A program made the translations under genes and the position numbers. A stretch of DNA of 19,965 nucleotides from Candidatus Portnoybacteria bacterium CG08_land_8_20_14_0_20_40_83. Lineage in GTDB: Bacteria > Patescibacteriota > Minisyncoccia > Portnoybacterales > GWB1-42-6. The stretch is taken from the NCBI GenBank assembly GCA_002774415.1, contig PEYL01000019.1, positions 1 to 19,965 of the forward strand. The letters are read 5' to 3'. The notes under the pieces are model-generated. The model searched no databases. It was not told where the DNA came from and was given only the letters and a program-made list of their open reading frames with translations. Shown piece after piece: positions 1 to 7,547 of the stretch. The number at the start of each line of letters is the position of its first letter. Position 1 is the first letter of the stretch.

Positions 1-1368
1 ATTTTTTTTATTCCAAAAATTTCATCTGCGCAAGCCGTGATTAATGAAATTTTTTCAGACCCGGCCGGCAATGATACCGGCAAAGAATGGATAGAACTTT
101 ATAATTCAGGCAGTCAGGCGATTGATCTTTCAGGCTGGGAGATCAACGGCTCAAGAAAATATTTCACAATTCCTTCTTTTTCGCTGGAACCCAACTCTTT
201 TTTGCTAATTCGCTGGCGGGCTGACGGTCAAAACACAGCCGATGAAATTTTCACCGGCATCGAAACAATCAACACGAACCTCGGAAATACTTCCGGATTC
301 ATTGCGCTTTTTAAATCCGCCGAGCATAACAAAGACACGATCATTGACTATTTTGAATACGGCAAAGCCAGCCAAACTCTGGAAGCAACTGCTTCTTCTG
401 CCGGAATTTGGCAAAGAGAACAATTTGTGACTGCTGCGACCGAAGGACAATCGCTTGGTTTAAAACAAGATGGAAAGGACCAGAATCTGGCCGGCGACTG
501 GCAGATATTTTCTGCACCCACGCCGGGTCAGTCAAACACAACAATTATTAATACGACCGAACAAGAAACTTCGCAACAACAAAAAGATACTACCACTCAG
601 TCTCCGCCAAGCGATACTGCTTCTTCAACACTGTCCGCTTTCAGCAATTATTCCGACGAAGTTTTAATAAACGAATTTATGCCCTGGCCCTCATCTGGAA
701 ACGAATGGGTTGAGCTGCTCAACTCCGGCGACCAAACTATTGACCTTTCCGACTGGCAAATTGACGACATCGAAGGAGCAAGCTCGCCGCAAAAAATTTC
801 TGCCGGAACATTGATCGAGCCGAATGCGTTTCTCGTCATTGAACTGGAAAAAAATATTTTAAACAACGAAGGCGATGAAATCAGATTAATTTGGCCGGAC
901 GGACAACTTGTCCATTCTGTTTCTTATAAAAGCTCCAAACAAAATTTTTCATCCAGCCGCTTTGAAGACGGTTTATGGCTTTGGACAGAAAACCCGACAC
1001 CCGGTCAAGAAAACAAAAAACCGGCTCAAAAATTATCTTCTCCGCCAAAAACAGAAAGTATAAGTCTACAATATACGCCACCCCTGGTTGCGACGGTCTC
1101 AGAATCCCTTAGCGCGCCAAAAAATGAAAACAGTACCAATAACAAATCTGCCGCTGTGACGGAAACAGATTTTACAACCCAGCAAAATTCTACTCAAAAT
1201 ACAGATATTTCCGAATCCTTACCAATGGAAGCTGTCACAACAAAAAAACAAACCCTCAATCCATTTTTCGCTTTAGCCGCAATTGCCATTTTATCCCTTT
1301 TTTCTGGTATTGGTATAGTTTACTTTAAAAATAAAAAGGCAATTGACAACGGCCAAAAGCCAAGTTAA
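1..1368 (+). CDS. Lamin-tail-domain surface protein, 5'-partial
   Basis: The frame is open to the first base of the window. The residues before the GTG at 37 read IFFIPKISSAQA, the hydrophobic end and AxA cleavage site of a signal peptide. The GTG is therefore probably an internal Val at the start of the mature protein, and the true start lies upstream. Two lamin-tail (LTD) domains follow, counted from that Val: about 1-125 (INEIFSDPAG...EWIELYN...IDLSGW) and about 207-330 (LINEFMPWPSSGNEWVELLN...IDLSDW). They are separated and followed by Ser/Thr/Gln/Pro-rich linkers. A C-terminal membrane helix (about 413-432) is followed by a Lys-rich tail, so the protein is probably anchored with both LTDs outside. 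LTD domains are known in secreted nucleases and surface proteins; no catalytic domain is visible here, so an adhesive or structural role is inference. yebC starts 34 bp downstream, so co-transcription is likely. Confidence 0.8.
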   Translation: MFFIPKISSAQAVINEIFSDPAGNDTGKEWIELYNSGSQAIDLSGWEINGSRKYFTIPSFSLEPNSFLLIRWRADGQNTADEIFTGIETINTNLGNTSGFIALFKSAEHNKDTIIDYFEYGKASQTLEATASSAGIWQREQFVTAATEGQSLGLKQDGKDQNLAGDWQIFSAPTPGQSNTTIINTTEQETSQQQKDTTTQSPPSDTASSTLSAFSNYSDEVLINEFMPWPSSGNEWVELLNSGDQTIDLSDWQIDDIEGASSPQKISAGTLIEPNAFLVIELEKNILNNEGDEIRLIWPDGQLVHSVSYKSSKQNFSSSRFEDGLWLWTENPTPGQENKKPAQKLSSPPKTESISLQYTPPLVATVSESLSAPKNENSTNNKSAAVTETDFTTQQNSTQNTDISESLPMEAVTTKKQTLNPFFALAAIAILSLFSGIGIVYFKNKKAIDNGQKPS

Positions 1369-1402
1369 CATTTAAGCGTTCTATCTCTTTTTTTGAAAAG
1401 AT

Positions 1403-2140
1403 ATGTCCGGCCATTCAAAATGGAGCCAAATAAAACATAAAAAGGCGCTGACTGACGCCAAAAAAGGCAAACTTTTCAGCAAATTGTCTAACTTAATTTC
1501 CGTTGTCGCGCGCCAAAAAGGAGGCGACCCGGACACAAATCCGCAGCTGCGCCTAACAATAGAAAAAGCTCGTTCTTTCAATATGCCTAACGAAAATATC
1601 GAACGGGCGATCAAAAAAGGTTTGGGGGAGCTCGAAGGCGTCAAAATGGAAGAACTGACAATTGAGGCTTATGGTCCGGGTGGCACTGCTTTAATAATTG
1701 AAGCACTGACCGATAACAAGAATCGGACCGTTTCCGAAATAAAATATTCGCTTGGGCAGCACGGAGGGAAAATGGCGGAAGCGGGCAGCGTCAGTTGGCT
1801 CTTTGAGCACAAAGGCGCTATCGTTATAAATTCAAACTCAACGGACCTTGACAGAGAAAACCTGGAACTCTTGGCAATTGACTGCGGAGCGCAGGATTTA
1901 AAATGGCAGACGCAAGAATTACTTGAAATTTACACAAAAATCGAAGATTTAGAAAAAGTTAAAAGAGGGCTGGAAGCAAAAAATATTATCCCTGAATCAG
2001 CTTCTCTGGACTGGATCCCTAAAAATGAAATTAAGATTGAAGATTCAAAAACGAAAGAATCTCTAGAAAAACTTCTTGAGGCGCTGGACGAATATCAGGA
2101 CGTCCAAGAAATCTACTCTAATTCAAAAATGTCTAATTGA
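1403..2140 (+). CDS. yebC: YebC/TACO1 family protein
   Basis: This is a full-length YebC/TACO1 family protein of 245 residues, the usual size. The N-terminus MSGHSKWSQIKHKK is the family signature. It is followed by the conserved NIERAIKKG, AYGPGGTALIIEALTDNKNRT and GSVSWLFEHKG blocks of the three-domain fold. Family members have been described as transcriptional regulators. More recent work assigns them to translation, helping ribosomes through difficult stretches such as proline runs; the choice is not decided by this sequence. The start is fixed by the signature; only a weak purine run (GAAAAG) precedes it. The gene ends in TGA. ruvC follows after a 110-bp repeat-rich gap, and yebC-ruvC adjacency is common in bacteria. 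Confidence 0.93.
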   Translation: MSGHSKWSQIKHKKALTDAKKGKLFSKLSNLISVVARQKGGDPDTNPQLRLTIEKARSFNMPNENIERAIKKGLGELEGVKMEELTIEAYGPGGTALIIEALTDNKNRTVSEIKYSLGQHGGKMAEAGSVSWLFEHKGAIVINSNSTDLDRENLELLAIDCGAQDLKWQTQELLEIYTKIEDLEKVKRGLEAKNIIPESASLDWIPKNEIKIEDSKTKESLEKLLEALDEYQDVQEIYSNSKMSN

Positions 2141-2160
2141 CTTAATTATTCTAATTAGCC

Positions 2161-2250
2161 TAAACAATAACCAATTTCCAATACCCAATTTCCAAAAAAG
2201 TCCGCCTCTGGCGGACTGGATTAGAAATTAGAAATTAGAAATTAGAAATT
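2161..2250 (+). repeat. Intergenic repeat: hairpin plus TTAGAAA tandem heptamers
   Basis: The gap between yebC and ruvC holds AATTTCC-type repeats (about 2172-2193) and a 7-bp GC hairpin, GTCCGCC-TCT-GGCGGAC (2200-2216). Four perfect tandem copies of TTAGAAA follow (2221-2248), running directly into the ruvC TTG start. GAAATT in the heptamers is complementary to the AATTTC motifs on the other side of the hairpin, so the whole block could fold back. It leaves ruvC without a visible ribosome-binding site. Confidence 0.7.
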
Positions 2251-2775
2251 TTGATTATATTAGGCATTGATCCGGGCACCGCAATTCTGGGATACGGCTG
2301 CATCGAAGCAGCAAAAAACAAAAACAGGTTGATCGGTTATGGCTGTTTAAAAACACCAAAAAATCTTAACGATGCGGCTCGCCTCAAAATTCTTTATCAG
2401 GGAATAACAAAATTGATCAAAAAATTCAAGCCCGATTACTTAGCGCTGGAAGAAATATTCTTTTTTAAAAATTCAAAAACAGTTATCGGCGTCAGCCAAG
2501 CCAGAGGGATTACGATTTTGGCGGCCGCCAACCTTGACATTCCCGTTATTGAATTCACGCCGCTCCAAGTCAAACAGGCGGTTACCGGCTATGGCCGAGC
2601 CGAGAAGCAACAGGTTCAAAAAATGATTAAAGTATTGCTATGCTTAAAAGAAATTCCCAAGCCAGATGATGCCGCAGACGCTCTGGCAACAGCAATATGC
2701 GCAGCGCATTGTCAAAAATTGTACGAGGACTTGACCCCGTTAGAAATTCAACCGACCTTAAGATCTAAAAAATAG
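2251..2775 (+). CDS. ruvC: Crossover junction endodeoxyribonuclease RuvC
   Basis: RuvC is the Holliday-junction resolvase that cuts four-way DNA junctions at the end of recombinational repair, normally with RuvAB. The RNase-H-like fold is clear. The acidic active site is complete: D7 in GIDPGT, E67 in ALEEIF, and D140/D143 in PDDAADALATA. The conserved VTGYGRAEKQQVQ loop lies at 111-123. The TTG start is chosen because it gives MIILGIDPGT with D7 at the canonical place, an in-frame stop lies at 2236-2238, and no ATG or GTG lies between. The last 13 residues (162-174) are encoded by a 110-bp inserted element (2735-2844). Removing that element plus one CTTGA duplication restores a frame ending LTGKK at residue 165. 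The catalytic core is intact, so activity is probably kept. ruvA and ruvB are not adjacent. Confidence 0.93.
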   Translation: MIILGIDPGTAILGYGCIEAAKNKNRLIGYGCLKTPKNLNDAARLKILYQGITKLIKKFKPDYLALEEIFFFKNSKTVIGVSQARGITILAAANLDIPVIEFTPLQVKQAVTGYGRAEKQQVQKMIKVLLCLKEIPKPDDAADALATAICAAHCQKLYEDLTPLEIQPTLRSKK

Positions 2776-2844
2776 TTTTTTAGCGAATCGCCTGCGGCTT
2801 ATTTTTGTAAAAATAGACAGTCTAGGGGAAAACTTCTAACGGGG
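2735..2844. mobile_element. 110-bp MITE-like element in the ruvC 3' end
   Basis: Perfect 11-bp terminal inverted repeats, CCCCGTTAGAA (2735-2745) and TTCTAACGGGG (2834-2844), are flanked by a direct repeat CTTGA (2730-2734 and 2845-2849), read as a 5-bp target duplication. The interior is non-coding apart from the ruvC tail and contains TATTTTTGTAAAAATA (about 2801-2816), nearly palindromic. Deleting the element plus one CTTGA recreates an in-frame ruvC ending LTGKK-stop, which supports a real insertion. No transposase is present. The transposon family is not assigned. Confidence 0.72.
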
Positions 2845-2845
2845 C

Positions 2846-2874
2846 TTGACAGGCAAAAAATAATCTAATAAAAT
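2846..2874 (+). promoter_or_regulatory. Sigma70-type promoter upstream of the acidic ORF
   Basis: A perfect -35 TTGACA (2846-2851) and -10 TAAAAT (2869-2874) are separated by exactly 17 bp. Transcription would begin near 2881, giving a leader of about 64 nt to the ATG at 2945 and a transcript of roughly 230 nt if it stops at the hairpin ending at 3107. The -35 box partly overlaps the target duplication of the ruvC element. Confidence 0.65.
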
Positions 2875-2944
2875 GACTTCACAAATTAAAAATAGTCGTT
2901 AAAGGTCGACAGAAAATTAATAAGAACTCCAATAAATTTTTAAT

Positions 2945-3055
2945 ATGAATGAGGATTTAATTTTAAATCTCGAAGACGAAGAAGAAGAGGAAGAGGAAGA
3001 GGTGAAAGAGGAAAAGGAAGACGAACTTGAAGAACCTGATGAGGAAGAAGAATAA
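2945..3055 (+). CDS. 36-residue highly acidic peptide, unknown
   Basis: A short frame begins MNEDLILNLEDE and then becomes almost entirely Glu/Asp, with a few Lys and single Val, Leu and Pro residues. I do not recognise it. It has an independent near-consensus promoter about 70 bp upstream and a hairpin shortly after its stop, so it forms a self-contained transcription unit. There is no clear Shine-Dalgarno sequence. The other possibility is that the unit is a small RNA whose GAA/GAG-rich stretch happens to be open. Tails of this composition occur in nucleic-acid mimics and in subunits such as RNA polymerase delta, but no homology can be claimed from low-complexity sequence. Confidence 0.45.
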   Translation: MNEDLILNLEDEEEEEEEEVKEEKEDELEEPDEEEE

Positions 3056-3078
3056 TCTAAAATTTTAATGTCAAACAA

Positions 3079-3107
3079 AAAACGGCTTTCTTTTGGAAGG
3101 CCGTTTT
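3079..3107. terminator. Hairpin between the acidic ORF and tyrS, terminator
   Basis: A 12-bp stem with one G-T wobble (AAAACGGCTTTC at 3079-3090, GAAGGCCGTTTT at 3096-3107) has a 5-nt loop. Read on the minus strand it is followed by a run of six T, so it is a good terminator for tyrS. Read on the plus strand it is followed by TTTTCCCTTT, a weaker tract that may also end the small upstream unit. Confidence 0.7.
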
Positions 3108-3122
3108 CCCTTTATAATCTTT

Positions 3123-4343
3123 CTAAATAAATCTAGCGAATTTTCTTTTGCCAACTTTTATAATAGAGCCTTTTTTTATTTTTAGCTTGGCTCTCCAATC
3201 TTTGATCACAATACCGTCAATTTCAACTGCTCCTTGCTCAATCAATCTCTTTGCTTCGGATTTTGACTCAACCAGACCGGCAACAATCGTAACGGTATCT
3301 AAAATGCTGATTTCTTCCTCCATGCCAGGTATTTTTATGACAGGGATATCGCTTGGTTTTTCTTTTTCCTTAAAAACTCTATTAAACTCTTTTTCTACGG
3401 CCTCTGCTGCTTCAGCGCTATGAAAAACTGTGACAATCTCTCTGGCCAGGCGCGCTTTTATGTCGCGGGGATTTACTTGGCTCTCTTTAAGCTGGCACGA
3501 TATTTTTTGGATTTCTGCCATTGAGACATCGGTCAAGAGCTCAAAGGCTGATTCCATCTTTTCGTCAGGCCAGCTCATCACTTTGCCATAAATTTCGCCT
3601 GGGCTTTCCTCCATTGTTATCATGTTCCCTTCGGTTTTGCCCATTTTTTTGCCGCTTGGATCTGCTAAAAGCTTGTTTGCTAAAACAAATTTTTCTTTAT
3701 TTTTAATTATTCGCATCAAATCCCTGCCAACTAGCATATTAAAAGTCTGATCAGCGCCGCCTATTTCCAAATCAACATCCATAGCCACCGAATCGTAGCC
3801 CTGGGCGATTGGGTATAAAAATTCATGTAAATGAATCGGTTTATTTTTTTTCAGCCTTTCCTGAAACATATCCCGGACGATCATTTGCTGAACGGTAAAA
3901 TTTGAAGTTATTTCGATTAAATCGAGAAATGTTATTTTGTCGCTCCATTCAGAATTATACAAAATTCTGGCCGGATTACTGCCGGAAAAATCGAGAAATT
4001 TGCTGGCCTGCTCTTGATATTTTTTTGAATTTTTCAAAACTTCTTCGCGCTTCATTTTTTTTCGGGTCGCAGATTTGTCAGACGGATCACCAATCATTCC
4101 CGTAAAATCACCGATCAAAAAAAATACCTCGTGCCCCAGTTTTTGGAATTGGGCCAGCTTTCTTATTTGAATTGCATTCCCGAAATGCAAAGTCGGCGCC
4201 GACGGATCAAAACCACAATAAAGACGGATTTTTTTGCCGGAACGCAAAACTTTTTCAAAAGCCTCTTCTGATGGATAAATTTTTTCCACTCCTCTGGTTA
4301 AAACTTCTTTAATTTTTTCTGGATCTGTTATGGTCTCTACCAT
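3123..4343 (-). CDS. tyrS: Tyrosyl-tRNA synthetase
   Basis: This is a class I aminoacyl-tRNA synthetase that charges tRNA-Tyr, of 406 residues, the usual size for bacterial TyrRS. The HIGH motif appears as HFGN (53-56) and the KMSKS loop as KMGKT (233-237), both accepted variants within TyrRS. LYCGFDPSAPTLHFGN and the tyrosine-pocket stretch IAQGYDSVAMDVDLEIGGADQTFN (about 179-202) identify the substrate class. An S4 RNA-binding domain fills about 348-406 (ILDTVTIVAGL...SEAKRLIEQGAVEIDG). The gene is transcribed divergently from the penicillin-binding protein. Its predicted leader of about 97 nt contains no recognisable T-box. Confidence 0.96.
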   Translation of the reverse strand: MVETITDPEKIKEVLTRGVEKIYPSEEAFEKVLRSGKKIRLYCGFDPSAPTLHFGNAIQIRKLAQFQKLGHEVFFLIGDFTGMIGDPSDKSATRKKMKREEVLKNSKKYQEQASKFLDFSGSNPARILYNSEWSDKITFLDLIEITSNFTVQQMIVRDMFQERLKKNKPIHLHEFLYPIAQGYDSVAMDVDLEIGGADQTFNMLVGRDLMRIIKNKEKFVLANKLLADPSGKKMGKTEGNMITMEESPGEIYGKVMSWPDEKMESAFELLTDVSMAEIQKISCQLKESQVNPRDIKARLAREIVTVFHSAEAAEAVEKEFNRVFKEKEKPSDIPVIKIPGMEEEISILDTVTIVAGLVESKSEAKRLIEQGAVEIDGIVIKDWRAKLKIKKGSIIKVGKRKFARFI

Positions 4344-4446
4344 AATTGTAGCCCTAATTTTTTATCTCGCTCTGCAACAAAGCCATCTGCTTAATTGTAG
4401 ATAAAATCGGGCATAAAAAATTTTTGCGTATTTTGCTGTTGCTTTT

Positions 4447-4475
4447 ATCCTATCCAACAATCGCTTGAAAGTCAA
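4447..4475 (-). promoter_or_regulatory. Candidate tyrS promoter
   Basis: On the minus strand TTGACT (4475-4470) and TAGGAT (4452-4447) lie 17 bp apart. Transcription would start near 4440. The resulting leader could close a 6-bp stem between GCAACA and TGTTGC. Confidence 0.45.
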
Positions 4476-4489
4476 TCTTGGGTTTTGGG

Positions 4490-4518
4490 TTGAAAAAAAT
4501 TAAAATTTTTGCCATAAT
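4490..4518 (+). promoter_or_regulatory. Candidate promoter of the penicillin-binding protein gene
   Basis: TTGAAA (4490-4495) and CATAAT (4513-4518) are spaced by 17 bp in an A/T-rich context. The expected start of transcription (about 4524-4526) falls just before the ATG at 4527, so the mRNA would be leaderless or nearly so. Confidence 0.5.
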
Positions 4519-4526
4519 TAGTAGCA

Positions 4527-7187
4527 ATGAGATATTACCGCCCTTATTTTAATTCCGTCAAAAAGAGGCGGAAATGGTTAAAAAAAGTTCTGACGCTTGC
4601 AGGCTATTTTGTTTTGGCGGCCATTATACTGGTTGCTGGAATTTTTATTTATTTTGCAAAAGACCTGCCCAATCCAAGCAAAATTTCGGAACGCCAAATC
4701 ACTCAGTCCACAAAAATCTATGACCGAACCGGCACGGTTTTGCTTTACGACGTCCATGGAGAAGAAAAAAGAACGGTTGTGCCATTTGATCAAATTTCAA
4801 AATACTTAAAAGATGCCACTGTCGCCACAGAAGATGCCAGCTTTTACAGCAATTTCGGAGTAGACATAAGAGGTATTCTGCGAGCCGCCTGGCGCACCTT
4901 AACTCATCAACCCAATGCTGGCGGCGGCTCAACTATTACCCAACAATTTATTAAAAATACTATGCTCACCTCAGAAAAAAGCTTGACCCGCAAAATCAAA
5001 GAAGCAATTCTGGCGATAGAGCTTGACAGTAAGTATTCCAAAGATGAAATTCTCGGTTTTTATTTAAACCAGATTCCTTATGGCTCCAATGCTTACGGCG
5101 CCGAGGCAGCGGCCCAAACATTTTTTAATAAATCGGCTAAGAATCTGGATCTGGCCGAAAGTGCAATCCTGACTGCCCTGCCCCAGGCGCCAACCTATTA
5201 CTCCCCTTTTGGTTCGCATCCGGAGGCGCTGAAAGCGCGGCAGGAATATGTTTTGGACCGGATGGAAAAACTTGGCTATGCCTCAAAAGACGATGTCCAA
5301 GCAGCCAAAAATGAAAAATTAAATTTTGCAAAAAATACCCAGCCGATCAAAGCACCTCATTTTGTCATGTACATCAAAGAATATCTTGAAGGAAAATACG
5401 GCCAAAACACGGTGGAAAACGGCGGGCTCAAAGTTTACACGACCCTTGATTGGGATATGCAACAAGTTGCCCAGCAAATAATTGAGGACGGCGCAAATAA
5501 CAATCAAAAAAAATACGGCGCCTACAATGCCGCCTTGACTGCCATTGACCCAAAGACAGGTCAAATTTTGGTGATGGTCGGCTCAAAAGATTACTTTGGC
5601 ACTTCTTTGCCTGAAAATTGCGACCCGGGCAAGAATTGCCGTTTTGAGCCCAACGTCAATGTCACTATTCGTGACCGCCAGCCAGGCTCGTCTTTTAAAC
5701 CTTTCGCTTATGCCAGAGCCTTTGAAAAAGGCTTTACGCCCGAAACTATTTTGTTTGACTTAAAAACCGAGTTTAATTCCAACTGTCCTCCCGATGCGAA
5801 TCAAGACGAATTTAACGGCAACAAATGCTACAATCCCCAAGATTATGACGGCAATTTCAGAGGGCCGGTCACCATGCGCCAAGCCCTAGCTCGGTCTTTA
5901 AATGTTCCCTCTGTTAAAACGCTTTATCTGGCCGGCATTCCTCAAACTATTCAGACCGCTCAGGCAATGGGCATCACTACATTAACTGATCCCAGCCGTT
6001 ATGGCCTGGCTCTTGTTCTAGGCGGCGGTGAAGTAAAATTAGTCGACGAGGTTGCGGCTTACGGCGTGTTTGCCGCTGATGGCGTAAAAAACGAAAAAAC
6101 GGCAATTTTAAAAATTGAGGATTCAAAAGGCAATACTTTGGAACAATATACCTCAAATCCCGCAAACATAATCGATCCGCAAATTGCCAGAACAATTTCC
6201 AATATCTTATCCGACAACGAAGCCCGCGCACCGATTTTTGGCGCGGCTTCCCCTCTCTTTATCAGTGAGCGGCCGACCGCCGTTAAAACCGGCACTACCC
6301 AGGAATACCGCGACGCCTGGACAGTGGGATATACGCCGTCGCTAGTTGCCGGCGTTTGGGCCGGCAACAACGATAATTCTCCGATGGCAAAAGCCGGCGC
6401 GGGCATGTATGCCGCTGCTCCGATTTGGAACGCTTTTATGAAAAAGGCTTATGAATTAAAGATGAATAACACAGTACAAGTAGCCAATAGCTTTGCTCTA
6501 CAAAAAGATCCCGAACAATTCGTCAGTCCCGAGCCGCTGGCTACTTCAACCAAAGCTGTTTTAAATGGCCAAATGTTTTCTGATAAAAAAATAAAGATAG
6601 ATAAGATTTCGGGCAAACTAGCTACTGATTTAACGCCGCCAGATTTAGTTCAAGAAGTACCCTTCCAGGAAATTCATACCGTTTTATATTATGTTGATAA
6701 AGATAATCCCCTGGGCGACCCACCCCAAGATCCCGCTGCCGATCCACAATTTTTAAATTGGGACGCGCCAATTCAAATCTGGGCAGCAAATTCTGGCTGG
6801 GTGCCGCAACAGCCACCTACTCAATATGACAACGTTCATGTTCCGGAAAATCAGCCAATTTTGACAATTATTTCGCCATCCGACGGCCAAACACTTAACC
6901 AAAGAAGTGTCACTGTCTCTGTGTCGGCTTATGCAAAATTAGGTATTAAACAGATTGATTTTTTCTTTGACGATGATCTTGTCGGGGTAGTCACCAAAGA
7001 GCCCTATCAATTTACTTTTAAAATACCAGCTAGATTAATCGGCAATGACCACTTAATTAAAGTCCGAGCCTATGACCAGGTTTTTAACAGGCAAGAAGCG
7101 CAATCACAGGTTTATGTTTTGGCGCCAGATGTTGTAATTGATCCGCCGCCCCAGACGCAACAAAGCCCATCTCCTTCTGAATTTTAA
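4527..7187 (+). CDS. Class A penicillin-binding protein (glycosyltransferase and transpeptidase)
   Basis: A bifunctional peptidoglycan synthase of 886 residues: it polymerises lipid II glycans and cross-links the peptides outside the membrane. A basic cytoplasmic N-terminus and one membrane helix (about 21-43) come first. The GT51 domain (about 65-240) has the catalytic Glu102 in TEDASFY, then GGGSTITQQFIKN and KDEILGFYLNQIPYGSNAYG. The transpeptidase domain (about 335-640) has all three penicillin-binding motifs: SSFK at 388-391 with nucleophile Ser388, SLN at 457-459, and KTGT at 587-590. The C-terminus (about 785-870) holds an Ig-like domain (PILTIISPSDGQTLNQRS...DDDLVGVVTKEPYQF), likely wall- or glycan-binding. 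It stands alone between a divergent tyrS and a strong terminator. A complete set of motifs indicates an active enzyme. Confidence 0.96.
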   Translation: MRYYRPYFNSVKKRRKWLKKVLTLAGYFVLAAIILVAGIFIYFAKDLPNPSKISERQITQSTKIYDRTGTVLLYDVHGEEKRTVVPFDQISKYLKDATVATEDASFYSNFGVDIRGILRAAWRTLTHQPNAGGGSTITQQFIKNTMLTSEKSLTRKIKEAILAIELDSKYSKDEILGFYLNQIPYGSNAYGAEAAAQTFFNKSAKNLDLAESAILTALPQAPTYYSPFGSHPEALKARQEYVLDRMEKLGYASKDDVQAAKNEKLNFAKNTQPIKAPHFVMYIKEYLEGKYGQNTVENGGLKVYTTLDWDMQQVAQQIIEDGANNNQKKYGAYNAALTAIDPKTGQILVMVGSKDYFGTSLPENCDPGKNCRFEPNVNVTIRDRQPGSSFKPFAYARAFEKGFTPETILFDLKTEFNSNCPPDANQDEFNGNKCYNPQDYDGNFRGPVTMRQALARSLNVPSVKTLYLAGIPQTIQTAQAMGITTLTDPSRYGLALVLGGGEVKLVDEVAAYGVFAADGVKNEKTAILKIEDSKGNTLEQYTSNPANIIDPQIARTISNILSDNEARAPIFGAASPLFISERPTAVKTGTTQEYRDAWTVGYTPSLVAGVWAGNNDNSPMAKAGAGMYAAAPIWNAFMKKAYELKMNNTVQVANSFALQKDPEQFVSPEPLATSTKAVLNGQMFSDKKIKIDKISGKLATDLTPPDLVQEVPFQEIHTVLYYVDKDNPLGDPPQDPAADPQFLNWDAPIQIWAANSGWVPQQPPTQYDNVHVPENQPILTIISPSDGQTLNQRSVTVSVSAYAKLGIKQIDFFFDDDLVGVVTKEPYQFTFKIPARLIGNDHLIKVRAYDQVFNRQEAQSQVYVLAPDVVIDPPPQTQQSPSPSEF

Positions 7188-7213
7188 TTTTTTAGAACAA
7201 TTTTTATTAAAAT

Positions 7214-7242
7214 AAAAAACCTGCCAGCTGGCAGGTTTTTTT
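7214..7242. terminator. Bidirectional terminator between the PBP gene and dciA
   Basis: The perfect palindrome AACCTGCCAGCTGGCAGGTT is flanked by six A on the left (7214-7219) and seven T on the right (7236-7242). It therefore works as an intrinsic terminator in both directions for the two convergent transcription units. Confidence 0.9.
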
Positions 7243-7250
7243 AAAGCTTA

Positions 7251-7544
7251 TTAATTAATAAATTTAATTTTTTCAATCAACTCTTTCTTAAAAATATTAT
7301 TTATATAATTAATAATTTTTATTTGCTTTAATTGGAATTCAGAAGCCCAGGTCGAATTTAAACAATCTACAATTAAAATCTTGTTTTTTAAAGAAATCGG
7401 CTTGGCTCTGTTTTTAAAATTTTCCCCAAAAAGGCCCTGGACCATTTCTTCCCATCCTAAACAAATTTCATTTAACTCCAAAACTTGATTTAAGCCGAGT
7501 TTTTTAACGCTAAAAGGCAGTAATTTTTTTATGGTTGTCCACAT
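7251..7544 (-). CDS. dciA: DciA-like (DUF721) protein, probable helicase loader
   Basis: A 97-residue protein with the DUF721/DciA pattern: an N-terminal helix with a Trp in the early region (LGWEEMVQGLFG), a basic residue before the strand, the hallmark LIVDCLNSTWASEFQLKQ (about 57-74), and a final IEKIKFIN strand. DciA is the ancestral bacterial loader or operator of the replicative helicase DnaB. It is short, essentially the bare domain. It begins 3 bp after the dnaN stop on the same strand and lacks its own Shine-Dalgarno, so translational coupling is likely. The dnaA-dnaN-dciA order puts initiator, clamp and helicase operator together. The assignment is from pattern recognition rather than a profile search. 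Confidence 0.72.
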   Translation of the reverse strand: MWTTIKKLLPFSVKKLGLNQVLELNEICLGWEEMVQGLFGENFKNRAKPISLKNKILIVDCLNSTWASEFQLKQIKIINYINNIFKKELIEKIKFIN

Positions 7545-7547
7545 TGG

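Noticed and set aside
37..39. GTG as the true start of the lamin-tail protein
   Set aside because: The frame stays open to base 1 and encodes a signal-peptide end with an AQA cleavage site just before it, so the real start is upstream of the window.
2776..2944. Possible tRNA or other structured RNA gene after ruvC
   Set aside because: No cloverleaf, TTCRA loop or CCA end found. The structure here is explained by the inverted termini of the 110-bp element and by a promoter.
3068..3130. A 20-codon ATG frame after the acidic ORF
   Set aside because: It consists mostly of the terminator hairpin arms and runs into the tyrS 3' end.
4344..4446. T-box riboswitch in the tyrS leader
   Set aside because: The leader is only about 97 nt and lacks the conserved T-box bulge sequence and antiterminator. 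Only a 6-bp stem is seen.
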